Counted from the first letter of the stretch, positions 1-8,166 are shown. The stretch: DNA of 22,686 nt from Pseudomonadota bacterium (GCA_023386635.1 JAEWJH010000031.1:1-22686); one strand, 5' to 3'. Notes: generated by a model from the letters alone, not told the origin. A program made the numbers and translations.

Positions 1-99
1 TACCGCGCTGGCGGAACGGCCTTGTTTGAAGGGTAAACCGTTGTGATATCGTCTTTTTGGTCCGCCCGGACCTGACTCGCCGGTCGGCAAGGGTATCGT
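1..99 (+). other. 5' leader region of rsh, possible weak promoter
   Basis: This is the non-coding stretch before rsh. A loose sigma-70-like pair, TTGTTT (22-27) and TGATAT (44-49) with a 16-base spacer, could be a promoter, but the -10 match is poor. A clear ribosome binding site AAGGG at 89-93 sits six bases before the ATG at 100 and fixes that start. The upstream gene is outside the window; in many alphaproteobacteria it is rpoZ, but nothing here shows that. Confidence 0.3.
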
Positions 100-2418
100 A
101 TGAGCACGCTTGAACCCGATCTGGACCGTTTGCCGGCTACCGGTGCTCCGGGGCTGCGACCGGCGACGGCCGGGGAGGCGCGGCCGGCGGCCGCCGAGCG
201 CCGGCCCAAGCTGATGCGCCAAGTCGATCTGATCGACCGGGTCAGCCGCTACAATCCCGATACCGACGAGGCGCTGCTCAACCGCGCATATGTCTACGCC
301 ATGAAGGCGCACGGCGAGCAGAAGCGTGCGTCGGGCGATCCGTACTTCTCGCATCCGTTGCAGGTCGCGGCGATCCTGACCGATCTCAAGCTCGACGACG
401 CGACCATCGCGGCGGCGCTGCTGCACGACACGATCGAAGACACCGCGACGACGCGCGCGGAGATCGACGAATTGTTCGGCGGCGAGATCGGCATGCTGGT
501 TGAGGGGCTGACCAAGCTCAAGAAGCTCGACCTCGTCACCAAGGAGGCCAAGCAGGCGGAAAATCTGCGCAAGCTGTTGCTGGCGATTTCCGCCGACGTG
601 CGCGTGCTGCTCGTCAAGCTCGCCGACCGCCTGCACAATATGCGCACGCTGCAATATATGCGGCCGGAAGCGCGCATCCGCGTGGCGCAGGAAACGCTCG
701 ACATCTATGCGCCGCTGGCCGGCCGCATGGGTATGCATGAGATGCGCGAGGAGCTGGAAGAGCTCGCCTTCCGCGAGATCAATCCGGACGGCTACGCGGT
801 GGTGAGCGAGCGGCTCAATGCGCTCGCCGGCCGTCAGCAGCATCTGATCGCCGAGATCGAGGACCAGCTTACGCACAAGCTCGCCGACCGCGGCATCGCC
901 GCCAAGGTCACCGGACGGCGCAAGCGCGCCTATTCGGTGTGGCGCAAGATGGAGCGGAAATCGATCGGCTTCGAACAACTGTCCGATATCTTCGGTTTCC
1001 GTGTCGTGGTGAAGACGATCGACGAAGTCTATGCGGCGCTCGGCATCGTTCACACCACCTGGCCGGTGGTGCCGACGCGGTTCAAGGATTACATCTCGAC
1101 GCCGAAGGGCAACGATTACCGCTCGATCCACACAACGGTGATCGGCCCCGGCAAGCAGCGCGTCGAGCTGCAGATCCGCACCTTCGATATGCACGAAATC
1201 GCCGAATACGGCATCGCCGCGCACGCGCTCTATAAAGACGGGATCGGCTCACCCACCGAGGTGCTGGCGCGCGAATCCCGCGCCTATGCGTGGCTGCGTC
1301 ACACCGTCGAGATGCTGTCGGAAGGCTCGAACCCGGAAGAATTCCTCGAACACACCAAGCTCGAACTGTTCCAGGATCAGGTGTTCTGCTTCACGCCGAA
1401 GGGCGCGCTGATCGCGCTGCCGCGTGGCGCGACGCCGATTGATTTCGCCTATGCGGTGCACACCGACATCGGTAATACGGCGGTCGGTTCCAAGATCAAC
1501 GGCAAGATCGCGCCGCTGGTGTCCGAGTTGGGCAACGGCGACGAAGTCGAGATCATCACCTCGAAGACGCAGACGACGCCGCCGGCAGCGTGGGAATCGC
1601 TGGTCGTCACCGGTAAGGCGCGTGCCGCCATTCGCCGCGCGACCCGCGTCGCGGTGCGCAGCCAGTATGCCGGCCTCGGTCGCCGCATCGTCGACCGCTT
1701 GTTCCAGCGCGCCGGTCTCACTTATGTCGAGGACAAGCTGACCGCGGCGCTGCCGCGGCTCGCGCGCGCGTCGCTGGAAGACGTGATGTCCGCGGTCGGC
1801 CGCAGCGAGTTGAAGGCGTCCGACGTCGCGCGCGCGATGTATCCGGATTTCAAGGAAGAACTTGCCGCCGCGCGCGCCAAGAAGAAGGCGGAGAGCAGCG
1901 CCGGCCGCTGGTTCAATCTCAAGCGGTTCAAGCCGACGCGCAGCAGCACGCACGACCCGATCGGCCCGCAGCCGATTCCGATCCGCGGCATCAATTCCGA
2001 TCTGCCGGTGCGGTTCGCGCCGAACGGCGGCGCGGTGCCGGGCGACCGCATCGTCGGCATTCTCAATCCGGGCGAGGGCATCACGATCTATCCGATTCAC
2101 TCGCCATCGCTCAGTGAATATGAGGATGTGCCGGAGCGCTGGCTCGACGTGCGCTGGGACGATGACGGCCCGCCGCAACGCTTCCCGGCACAGCTGGCGG
2201 TGCAGTCGGTGAACGAGCCTGGCTCGCTGGCGCAGATCACGCAGGTGATCGCCGAGAACGACGGCAACATCGACAATATCCGCATGGCGCGCCGCGCGCC
2301 GGACTTCACCGACATGACCATCGACATCGCCGTCTACGACCTCAAGCATCTCACCGCGATCATCGCGCAATTGCGCGCCTTGCCCGTCGTCGCCAGAGTC
2401 GAGCGGGTGAACGGCTGA
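100..2418 (+). CDS. rsh: Bifunctional (p)ppGpp synthetase/hydrolase (RelA/SpoT homolog, Rsh)
   Basis: Makes and degrades the alarmone (p)ppGpp in the cytoplasm and so sets the stringent response. At 772 residues it has the usual full length. The hydrolase HD domain is intact: LLHDTIEDT lies at residues 107-115 and ADRLHNMRT near 175-183, which supply the metal-binding histidines and aspartates. The synthetase domain follows at about 270-390 and contains RFKD at 327-330, the RXKD variant typical of bifunctional Rel/SpoT enzymes rather than the EXDD of RelA. A TGS domain starts near 426 (DQVFCFTPKG) and a C-terminal ACT domain runs from about 698 to 772. The first 40 residues are low-complexity, rich in Ala, Pro and Arg. 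pdxJ begins 19 bases downstream, so it heads the pdxJ-acpS-lepB-rnc-era-recO block. As alphaproteobacteria usually have one long RSH, both activities are probably essential here. Identity is very secure. Confidence 0.97.
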   Translation: MSTLEPDLDRLPATGAPGLRPATAGEARPAAAERRPKLMRQVDLIDRVSRYNPDTDEALLNRAYVYAMKAHGEQKRASGDPYFSHPLQVAAILTDLKLDDATIAAALLHDTIEDTATTRAEIDELFGGEIGMLVEGLTKLKKLDLVTKEAKQAENLRKLLLAISADVRVLLVKLADRLHNMRTLQYMRPEARIRVAQETLDIYAPLAGRMGMHEMREELEELAFREINPDGYAVVSERLNALAGRQQHLIAEIEDQLTHKLADRGIAAKVTGRRKRAYSVWRKMERKSIGFEQLSDIFGFRVVVKTIDEVYAALGIVHTTWPVVPTRFKDYISTPKGNDYRSIHTTVIGPGKQRVELQIRTFDMHEIAEYGIAAHALYKDGIGSPTEVLARESRAYAWLRHTVEMLSEGSNPEEFLEHTKLELFQDQVFCFTPKGALIALPRGATPIDFAYAVHTDIGNTAVGSKINGKIAPLVSELGNGDEVEIITSKTQTTPPAAWESLVVTGKARAAIRRATRVAVRSQYAGLGRRIVDRLFQRAGLTYVEDKLTAALPRLARASLEDVMSAVGRSELKASDVARAMYPDFKEELAAARAKKKAESSAGRWFNLKRFKPTRSSTHDPIGPQPIPIRGINSDLPVRFAPNGGAVPGDRIVGILNPGEGITIYPIHSPSLSEYEDVPERWLDVRWDDDGPPQRFPAQLAVQSVNEPGSLAQITQVIAENDGNIDNIRMARRAPDFTDMTIDIAVYDLKHLTAIIAQLRALPVVARVERVNG

Positions 2419-2437
2419 TCCCAATGAAGCTGAAGTC

Positions 2438-3229
2438 ATGACAGCGCATTCTCTTCCGAGGCCTGCTCTTCCCAGGCTTGGCGTCAACGTCGACCACGTG
2501 GCCACCATCCGCAACGCGCGCGGCGGCCGTCTGCCCGATCCGGTGCACGCCGCGAAGCTCGCCATCGCATCGGGTGCGGACGGCATCACCGCGCAACTGC
2601 GCGAGGACCGTCGCCATATTCGCGACGACGACATGGCGCGGCTCAAGGCCGAGATCGACAAGCCGCTGAATTTCGAGATGGCGGCGACGCGCGAGATGGT
2701 GGCGATCGCGCTGCGCACCGCGCCGCATGCATCCTGCATCGTGCCGGAGCGGCGCGAGGAGCGCACCACCGAGGGCGGGCTCGACGCCGCCGGTCAGCGC
2801 GCGCAGCTTGCGCCGATGATCGACGAGCTGCGCGGCGCCGGCATCCGCGTCTCGCTGTTCATCGCCGCCGATCCGGCGCAGATCGAGGCGGCGGCGGCGT
2901 TGCGCGCGCCGGTGATCGAACTGCACACCGGCGCCTGGTGCGACGCGCTCGCCGACGGTCACGCGGACCGCGCCGCCGTGGAATGGTCGCGGATCGTTGC
3001 CGGCGCGGCGCTCGGCGCGAAGCTCGGCCTCGAAGTCCACGCCGGGCACGGTCTCGACTTCCACACCGCCGAGAAGATCGCGGCGCTGCCGGCGATCGCC
3101 GAACTCAATATCGGCCATTTCCTGATCGGCGAGGCGGTGTTCGACGGTCTCCCCAGCGCCATCGGCCTGATGAAGGACGCCATCGCGCGCGGCCGCAAGT
3201 CCGTGATGATGGCGGCGGGGCGGGCATGA
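2438..3229 (+). CDS. pdxJ: Pyridoxine 5'-phosphate synthase PdxJ
   Basis: Condenses 3-amino-2-oxopropyl phosphate with 1-deoxyxylulose 5-phosphate to give pyridoxine 5'-phosphate, the ring-closing step of DXP-dependent vitamin B6 synthesis. The 263-residue product shows the family signatures in order: LGVNVDHVATIRNARG near residues 14-29, the active-site segment LREDRRHI at 54-61, the catalytic-type Glu in NFEMA at 80, HAGHGLDFHT at 201-210, and the phosphate-binding stretch NIGHFLIGEA near the C terminus. Length is slightly above the usual ~240 because of a short N-terminal extension. It starts 19 bases after rsh and its stop overlaps the acpS start (ATGA), implying translational coupling. 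A PdxJ next to AcpS is the common proteobacterial arrangement. The B6 product is the cofactor of the threonine ammonia-lyase further along the window, but that is not a direct link. Confidence 0.96.
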   Translation: MTAHSLPRPALPRLGVNVDHVATIRNARGGRLPDPVHAAKLAIASGADGITAQLREDRRHIRDDDMARLKAEIDKPLNFEMAATREMVAIALRTAPHASCIVPERREERTTEGGLDAAGQRAQLAPMIDELRGAGIRVSLFIAADPAQIEAAAALRAPVIELHTGAWCDALADGHADRAAVEWSRIVAGAALGAKLGLEVHAGHGLDFHTAEKIAALPAIAELNIGHFLIGEAVFDGLPSAIGLMKDAIARGRKSVMMAAGRA

Positions 3230-3654
3230 TCCTCGGTCTCGGATCGGACATCACCGACGTGCGCCGTATCGCCGAGGTGCTGGAGCGCCACGGCGACCGT
3301 TTCCTGCAGCGGGTCTATACGGACGTCGAGCGGGCCAAGGCCGAGCGCCGCAAAAACCGCGTCGAGACCTACGCCAAGCGTTTCGCCGCCAAGGAGGCCT
3401 GCGCCAAGGCGCTCGGCACCGGCATCCGCAGCGGCGTCTGGTGGCGCGACATGGGCGTGGTCAATCTGCCGTCCGGCCGCCCGACCATGAAACTCACCGG
3501 CGGCGCGCTGCGCCGCCTCGAAGCCATGACGCCGCCCGGCCATGTGGCGCGGATCGACCTCACCATCGCCGACGAGGGGCCGATGGCCCAGGCCTTCGTC
3601 ATCATTTCCGCCGAGCCCGCCGCGGACGCGCCGGCGCCGGTCACGAGGCCGTGA
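3226..3654 (+). CDS. acpS: Holo-[acyl-carrier-protein] synthase AcpS
   Basis: Transfers the 4'-phosphopantetheine arm of coenzyme A to a serine of apo-ACP, activating fatty-acid synthesis. The 142-residue protein has both metal-binding signatures: GLGSDITDVRRI at residues 4-15 with Asp8, and RFAAKEACAKALGTG at about 52-66 with Glu57. It ends with the expected AQAFVIISA strand followed by a short Ala/Pro-rich tail. The start is the ATG at 3226-3228, which overlaps the pdxJ stop (ATGA at 3226-3229). The open frame continues upstream inside pdxJ, but that part is a shadow of pdxJ and has no family match. A 118-base gap separates it from lepB. Confidence 0.95.
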   Translation: MILGLGSDITDVRRIAEVLERHGDRFLQRVYTDVERAKAERRKNRVETYAKRFAAKEACAKALGTGIRSGVWWRDMGVVNLPSGRPTMKLTGGALRRLEAMTPPGHVARIDLTIADEGPMAQAFVIISAEPAADAPAPVTRP

Positions 3655-3772
3655 ATCCGCCACGAAAAAGCACCAGGCCTGCGGGTCTGCCCTGTGATCG
3701 CGGTTCATTGCGCGGTGTTCCGGCACCGGATACAAGGTCGCGGGGCGCCGAATTCCCATATGAGAGAGTGAG
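3655..3772 (+). other. acpS-lepB intergenic region
   Basis: This 118-base gap is the only sizeable break in the rsh-to-era block apart from the era-recO gap. It has no terminator-like hairpin with a T-run. A purine-rich GAGAGAGTGAG directly before the lepB ATG at 3773 serves as ribosome binding site. TTGCGC (3708-3713) and GATACA (3729-3734) might form a weak promoter, but the 15-base spacer is short, so an internal promoter for lepB is only a possibility. Confidence 0.3.
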
Positions 3773-4525
3773 ATGAGCGTGACATCCGGGTCGAAACGGA
3801 AAGACGGCGGCGTTGCCGAGACCGTAAAGGTCATTTTCCACGCGCTCATCATCGCGCTGGTGATCCGAACCTTCCTGTTCCAGCCGTTCAACATTCCCTC
3901 GGGATCGATGAAGGCGACGCTGCTGGTCGGCGATTACCTGTTCGTCTCGAAATACAGCTACGGCTACAGCCAGTTCTCGCTGCCGCTGTCGCCGCCCTTG
4001 TTCTCCGGCCGGATCATCGGCTCGGCGCCGGAGCGCGGCGACGTGGTCGTGTTCCGCCTGCCGAAGGATACGTCGACCGACTACATCAAGCGCGTGATCG
4101 GGCTCCCCGGCGACAAGATCCAGGTGACCGACGGCGTGCTGCACATCAACGGCGCGGCGGTGAAGCGCGAGCCGGCCGAGGACTATATCGAGACCGACGA
4201 AGGGCCGCGCCCGGTCCACGTCAAGCGCTGGCGCGAGACGCTGCCGAACGGCGTGAGCTATTACACGCTCGATCTGGTGGACAACGGATTCGCCGACAAC
4301 ACCCAGGTCTACACCGTGCCGCCCGATCATTATTTCATGATGGGTGACAACCGCGACAACTCCACCGACAGCCGATTCTCGCAGGTCGGCTACGTGCCGT
4401 TCGAGAATCTGGTCGGCAAGGCCCAGCTGATCTTCTTCTCCGTCCACGAAGGCGAGCGCGCCTACGAATTCTGGCGCTGGCCGATCTCGGTGCGCTGGAG
4501 CCGTTTGTTCACGATGGTCCGATGA
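3773..4525 (+). CDS. lepB: Signal peptidase I LepB
   Basis: Membrane-anchored serine/lysine protease that cuts signal peptides from exported proteins on the periplasmic side. The 250-residue protein has one predicted N-terminal membrane segment (residues ~18-36), then the catalytic serine in NIPSGSMKATL (Ser45) and the catalytic lysine in DYIKRVIGLPGDKI (Lys106). The C-terminal box MGDNRDNSTDSR is also intact. A single anchor rather than two is usual for alphaproteobacterial LepB. The start is supported by a purine-rich GAGAGAGTGAG just upstream. Its TGA stop (4523-4525) overlaps an ATG at 4522 that is the first copy of a duplicated rnc start region; the true rnc start is 25 bases further on. 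lepB upstream of rnc and era is the common proteobacterial order. Confidence 0.96.
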   Translation: MSVTSGSKRKDGGVAETVKVIFHALIIALVIRTFLFQPFNIPSGSMKATLLVGDYLFVSKYSYGYSQFSLPLSPPLFSGRIIGSAPERGDVVVFRLPKDTSTDYIKRVIGLPGDKIQVTDGVLHINGAAVKREPAEDYIETDEGPRPVHVKRWRETLPNGVSYYTLDLVDNGFADNTQVYTVPPDHYFMMGDNRDNSTDSRFSQVGYVPFENLVGKAQLIFFSVHEGERAYEFWRWPISVRWSRLFTMVR

Positions 4526-4571
4526 GCTGTAAGGCGAAGATTCGTAATGAGCCGTAAGGCGAAGATTCGCA
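4522..4571 (+). repeat. 25-bp tandem duplication of the rnc start region
   Basis: Two direct copies of a 25-base unit lie head to tail at 4522-4546 and 4547-4571. Both begin ATGAGC and contain the run GTAAGGCGAAGATTCG; they differ only at 4528/4553 (T/C) and 4545/4570 (T/C). The second copy carries the rnc start and its first eight codons. The first copy starts on an ATG overlapping the lepB stop. Because 25 is not a multiple of three, that ATG opens a different frame: an 11-codon ORF (MSCKAKIRNEP) stopping at 4555-4557, inside rnc. The AAGGCGAAGA of copy 1 also lies at a suitable distance to act as ribosome binding site for rnc. Confidence 0.9.
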
Positions 4572-5257
4572 CCGACGTCGAATCCACGATCGGTTATCAG
4601 TTCACCGACAAGATTCTGCTCGAGCGCGCGCTGACGCATATTTCGGCGGCGAGCGGCGGCAATCGCATCGCCAGCTATCAGCGGCTCGAATTTCTCGGCG
4701 ACCACGTGCTCGGCCTCGTGGTCTCGGACATGCTGTTCCGCGCCTTCCCGAAGGCGAATGAAGGTGAACTGTCGCGGCGGCTCGCCGATCTGGTGCGCAA
4801 GGACACCTGCGCCGATATCGCGCGCGCCATGGATCTCGGTCCGGCGATGCTGCTCGGCAACTCGGAGTCGCAGGCGGGCGGGCGGCGGCGCACCACGATC
4901 CTCGCCGACATGTGCGAGGCGCTGGTCGGCGCGGTGTTCGTCGATGGCGGCTATTCGGCCGCTGCCGCGGTGATCGAGAAGTTCTGGCATGAGCGGCTGA
5001 TGAAGCCGGCCAAGCCGCTGCGCGACGCCAAGACCATGCTGCAGGAATGGGCGCAGGCGCGCGGTCTGCCGACGCCGACCTATCGCGAAACCGGCCGCAC
5101 CGGCCCGCATCATAATCCCGTCTTCAAGGTGGCGGTGGTGCTGCCGGGCAAGCCGGATGCCGAGGGCAGCGGCAAATCGAAACGCGCGGCCGAGCAGGCT
5201 GCCGCGGCTGCCATGCTGGAGCGCGAAGGCGTCAGCGCGGACAAGTTCGAGGCGTAG
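4547..5257 (+). CDS. rnc: Ribonuclease III
   Basis: Double-strand-specific endoribonuclease that processes rRNA precursors and structured mRNAs. The 236-residue protein has the catalytic RNase III domain with the signature RLEFLGDHVLGLVVSDML (residues 46-63, metal ligands Glu48 and Asp52), then DMCEALVGAVFVDGGY (121-136, ligands Asp121 and Glu124). A C-terminal double-stranded RNA-binding domain from about 161 ends in the basic SGKSKRAAEQAAAAAML motif. The start at 4547 was chosen because MSRKAKIRTD leads straight into the domain and because the in-phase alternative does not exist: the ATG at 4522 is out of frame. Spacing to lepB is 21 bases. RNase III autoregulates through its own 5' leader in E. 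coli, so the duplication at this start could affect expression, but that is inference. Confidence 0.96.
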   Translation: MSRKAKIRTDVESTIGYQFTDKILLERALTHISAASGGNRIASYQRLEFLGDHVLGLVVSDMLFRAFPKANEGELSRRLADLVRKDTCADIARAMDLGPAMLLGNSESQAGGRRRTTILADMCEALVGAVFVDGGYSAAAAVIEKFWHERLMKPAKPLRDAKTMLQEWAQARGLPTPTYRETGRTGPHHNPVFKVAVVLPGKPDAEGSGKSKRAAEQAAAAAMLEREGVSADKFEA

Positions 5258-5262
5258 GACGT

Positions 5263-5299
5263 GATCCGGAAAAACGGCAACCGGTTTTCCGAAAAGATC
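5263..5299. repeat. Interspersed palindromic repeat between rnc and era
   Basis: The rnc-era gap contains an imperfect inverted repeat: CGGAAAA at 5267-5273 pairs with TTTTCCG at 5285-5291, and GATC flanks it on both sides (5263-5266 and 5296-5299). The layout GATCCGGAAAA...ACCGGTTTTCCGAAAAGATC resembles, from memory, a short palindromic element present in very many copies in Bradyrhizobium, Rhodopseudomonas and other Rhizobiales. It would fold into a hairpin in the rnc-era transcript. It lacks a T-run and therefore is not a convincing terminator. Confidence 0.7.
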
Positions 5300-5322
5300 G
5301 CGCCTAAACAAAAGTGACCAAC

Positions 5323-6243
5323 ATGTCTGAACAGCACCCGTCCGAAGGCGACACCCGCTGCGGCTTCATCGCGCTGATCGGCGCGCCCAATGCCGGCAAG
5401 TCGACGCTGCTCAATGCGCTGGTGGGCGCCAAGGTGACGATCGTCTCGCACAAGGTGCAGACGACCCGCGCCCTGATCCGCGGCATTGCCATGGAAGGCC
5501 ACGCGCAGCTCATCTTTGTCGATACGCCGGGCATCTTCGCGCCGAAGCGCCGCCTCGACCGCGCCATGGTCAACACCGCCTGGACCGGTGCGCATGACGC
5601 GGACCTGGTGGCGCTCCTGGTCGATGCGCGCAAGGGCATCGACGAGGAGATCGACGCGATCCTGACCAGGCTCGTTGAGGTGCGGCAGCCGAAGGTGCTG
5701 ATCCTCAACAAGATCGACGTGGTGGCCAAGGATGCGCTTCTGAAACTGACGCAGGACATCAATGCCCGCGTCACGTTTGATGCGACCTTCATGATCTCGG
5801 CGCTGACTGGCGACGGCGTCGCCGATCTCAAGCGAGCGCTCGCCGCGCGCATGCAGCCCGGTCCTTATCTGTATCCGCCGGATCAGCTTTCCGACGCGCC
5901 GATGCGGCAGCTTGCGGCGGAAGTCACCCGCGAAAAGCTGTTCGAGCGGCTGCATCAGGAACTGCCGTATCAGTCCACGGTCGAGACCGAACAGTGGAAG
6001 GAACTGCGCGGCGGCGGCGTGCGGATCGAGCAGACGATTTATGTGGAGCGCGAAAGCCAGCGCAAGATCGTGCTCGGCAAGGGCGGCGCGACCATCAAGG
6101 CGATTGGCGCCGCGGCGCGCAAGGACATCGCCCAGATGCTGGAGCAGCCGGTGCACCTGTTTTTGTTCGTCAAGGTCCGCGAGGGCTGGGGCGATGACCC
6201 GGAACGCTATCGCGGCATGGGGCTCGAATTTCCGACTGAGTAG
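5323..6243 (+). CDS. era: GTPase Era
   Basis: Essential GTPase that binds the 3' end of 16S rRNA and couples 30S subunit maturation to growth. Counted from the ATG at 5323 it has 306 residues, the normal length. The G motifs are complete: GAPNAGKST at 20-28, the KVQTTRALIRG switch region, DTPG at 67-70, NKID at 129-132, and SALTGDG as G5. The C-terminal KH domain carries GKGG at 252-255 within the usual IVLGKGGATIKAIG setting. A GTG at 5314 would add three residues; the ATG is preferred although its ribosome binding site (AAGTGA) is weak. era follows rnc as in most proteobacteria, separated by 65 bases holding a palindromic repeat. Confidence 0.96.
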   Translation: MSEQHPSEGDTRCGFIALIGAPNAGKSTLLNALVGAKVTIVSHKVQTTRALIRGIAMEGHAQLIFVDTPGIFAPKRRLDRAMVNTAWTGAHDADLVALLVDARKGIDEEIDAILTRLVEVRQPKVLILNKIDVVAKDALLKLTQDINARVTFDATFMISALTGDGVADLKRALAARMQPGPYLYPPDQLSDAPMRQLAAEVTREKLFERLHQELPYQSTVETEQWKELRGGGVRIEQTIYVERESQRKIVLGKGGATIKAIGAAARKDIAQMLEQPVHLFLFVKVREGWGDDPERYRGMGLEFPTE

Positions 6244-6334
6244 TGGGTGATCGGCCATGCTGTGGCCCCGGAAACGCGCTAGATTGGTCGAATGATCCGG
6301 AATCGCAGACGGTCCTTTGCGGGTGGAGACGCCG

Positions 6335-7078
6335 ATGCAATGGACCGATGAAGGCATCGTCCTCGGCACGCGCCGCCATGGCGAAAGCAGCGCCATCGTC
6401 GAATTGCTGACGCGCGATCACGGCCGGCATCTCGGTCTGGTGCGCGGCGGAGCTGGTTCGCGGCAGAAGCCGATCCTGCAGGCCGGCAACACCGTCAGCG
6501 TGTTGTGGCGCGCGCGGCTCGAAGACCATCTCGGCAATTACACGGTGGAGGGGATGCGGCTGCGCGCGTCGTCGTTCTTCATGCTGCCGCACGCGATCTT
6601 CGGGCTGACGCATCTTGCCGCGCTGATGCGGCTGTTGCCGGAGCGCGATCCGCATCCCGGCGTGCACGCGGCGCTGGAGACGATCCTCGATTGTCTCGAC
6701 GATGCGGTGATCGCCGCGCCGCTGATCGCGCGGCTCGAATTCGATCTGCTGGCGGAGCTTGGGTTCGGCCTCGATCTGTCGGCCTGCGCGTCCACCGGGG
6801 CGACCGAGGAACTGGTTTTCGTCTCGCCGAAATCCGGTCGCGCCGTCTCGCGCAGCGCCGGCACGCCGTGGGCCGACCGGATGCTGCGGCTGCCCGCGTT
6901 TTTCGGCGAGGAGGCCGTGCAGCCCGACGCCGCGGAGCTTGCGGACGGCTTCGTCCTGACCGGCTTCTTCCTCAACCGTTATGCGTTCGAGCCGCGCGGC
7001 CTGCCGATGCCGGAAGCGCGGGCGCAATTTCTCGCGGCGCTGGCGCGCCTCGGCACCACGCCGCGGCTCGCCGGATAA
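6335..7078 (+). CDS. recO: DNA repair protein RecO
   Basis: Recombination mediator of the RecFOR pathway; it helps load RecA on SSB-coated single-stranded DNA at gaps. The 247-residue product opens with MQWTDEGIVLGTRRHGESSA, the typical alphaproteobacterial RecO start, followed by an OB-fold (RDHGRHLGLVRGG) to about residue 80 and a helical C-terminal domain. The ATG at 6335 is chosen because GGTGGAG lies about seven bases before it; TTG 6317 and GTG 6323 are in frame but less likely. The 91-base gap after era contains a small hairpin (GGCCA 6253-6257 with TGGCC 6263-6267). The next gene begins 11 bases after the stop, so it is probably cotranscribed. Confidence 0.93.
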   Translation: MQWTDEGIVLGTRRHGESSAIVELLTRDHGRHLGLVRGGAGSRQKPILQAGNTVSVLWRARLEDHLGNYTVEGMRLRASSFFMLPHAIFGLTHLAALMRLLPERDPHPGVHAALETILDCLDDAVIAAPLIARLEFDLLAELGFGLDLSACASTGATEELVFVSPKSGRAVSRSAGTPWADRMLRLPAFFGEEAVQPDAAELADGFVLTGFFLNRYAFEPRGLPMPEARAQFLAALARLGTTPRLAG

Positions 7079-7089
7079 GGGGCGCTGTC

Positions 7090-8154
7090 ATGATATTTCG
7101 ACGGATGATGCTCGCCCTCGCTGTCGTCGCGGCAACGCCGGCTTTTGCGCAGACCGCTCCGGACACGGCGCCGAACCTGCACCTGCACCAGTCCTATATC
7201 GAGGAAGTCGCGCGCGCGACCGATCTCGACGTCAAGGAACCGCTGGCGGTGTTCGCCTATGTGCTCAATGCGCTGCCGCAGCGCGTGAAGGTCTATCCGA
7301 CCGAAAACTATTTCTATTTCAGCTTCGTGCATCGCGGCGTTCCCTATGCCGGTAATATACGGCTCGATGCCTCGAACCGCGATCAGGGCAAGGTACAGTT
7401 CGGCTATTTCGAGCAGACCACGCAGTGGCTCGACGATATGCCGACCGTGTTCCGCGAACTCGATGCAAAGGATGGCGTGAAACTGGAAAAGGTCGAGCGG
7501 TTTCTCTACCGGCTCACCTACAAGGACAAGAGCGTGCTGTTCGCGCTCAACGATCTGTCGGACGTGAAGCCGCCGACAACCGCCGTCGCGCCGGGCGAGC
7601 AGTTCATCGGGCCGGTGTTCGACGATTCCGGAATCCGTTTTTTCCTGATGTTCAATCCGGGGATCAAGAGCTTCCTGTTCGTGCTCGACGAGACCGTGCC
7701 GGTCGCCGACCAGTTGCTGCCCAATCCGCGCCGGCCGCGTCTGTGGATCGGCAAGCGCACCGGCTTCATCTACTACGCCGATCACCGGCTGAAGCGGAAA
7801 ATCCTCGCCGGAGTCTATGAGGACAATGTGCGCGTCAACAATTACTTCGACGGGCCGTTCGATCAGTTGCCGGACAACTTCATCGAGGGCGAGACGCTGC
7901 GCAACGCGCTGCTGCAGATCCAGCCGGGCCTCAAAGGGCAGATCGACCGGTTCGGCGGCACGCCCGACGGCGAAATCCGCTACATGATCGCGCCGTACAA
8001 GACCTACAAGGAAGAGCGCGAGTTCGATGCGATGGATCGCTGCGCCACGCGGCGTGCGAAGGGAGTGCGGCCGGACTATTACCGCTGCTTCGTCACCGAT
8101 GAGGGACCGCAGGACCTCGGCCGCCGTCCGTCACGGACCGGACAATCGAACTGA
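7090..8154 (+). CDS. Exported conserved protein of unknown function
   Basis: I do not recognise a named family. The 354-residue protein starts with a clear Sec signal peptide (MIFRRMM, a hydrophobic core, then TPAFA with cleavage expected after residue 20), so the mature form is probably periplasmic. The rest is soluble-looking with no further membrane segment, rich in aromatic residues, and has a single pair of cysteines near the C terminus (DRCATRR and YRCFVTD) that could form a disulfide. The N-terminal mature part is predicted mixed; a central FIGPVFDDSGIRFFLMFN stretch suggests beta structure. AAGGGG shortly before the ATG at 7090 supports that start. It lies 11 bases after recO and ends 12 bases before a strong terminator. 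My recollection is that a similar gene sits between recO and parC in other Bradyrhizobium-like genomes; this should be confirmed by synteny search. Confidence 0.85.
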   Translation: MIFRRMMLALAVVAATPAFAQTAPDTAPNLHLHQSYIEEVARATDLDVKEPLAVFAYVLNALPQRVKVYPTENYFYFSFVHRGVPYAGNIRLDASNRDQGKVQFGYFEQTTQWLDDMPTVFRELDAKDGVKLEKVERFLYRLTYKDKSVLFALNDLSDVKPPTTAVAPGEQFIGPVFDDSGIRFFLMFNPGIKSFLFVLDETVPVADQLLPNPRRPRLWIGKRTGFIYYADHRLKRKILAGVYEDNVRVNNYFDGPFDQLPDNFIEGETLRNALLQIQPGLKGQIDRFGGTPDGEIRYMIAPYKTYKEEREFDAMDRCATRRAKGVRPDYYRCFVTDEGPQDLGRRPSRTGQSN

Positions 8155-8166
8155 CGAGAGCAAGGA

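Noticed and set aside
2424..2441. A five-codon ORF (MKLKS) ending over the pdxJ start
   Set aside because: Resembles a coupling leader but is too short to distinguish from chance.
3641..5311. A 556-codon open frame on the minus strand across lepB and rnc
   Set aside because: It is antisense to two certain genes with full motifs, has Arg/His/Ala-rich composition typical of GC-rich shadow frames, and matches nothing.
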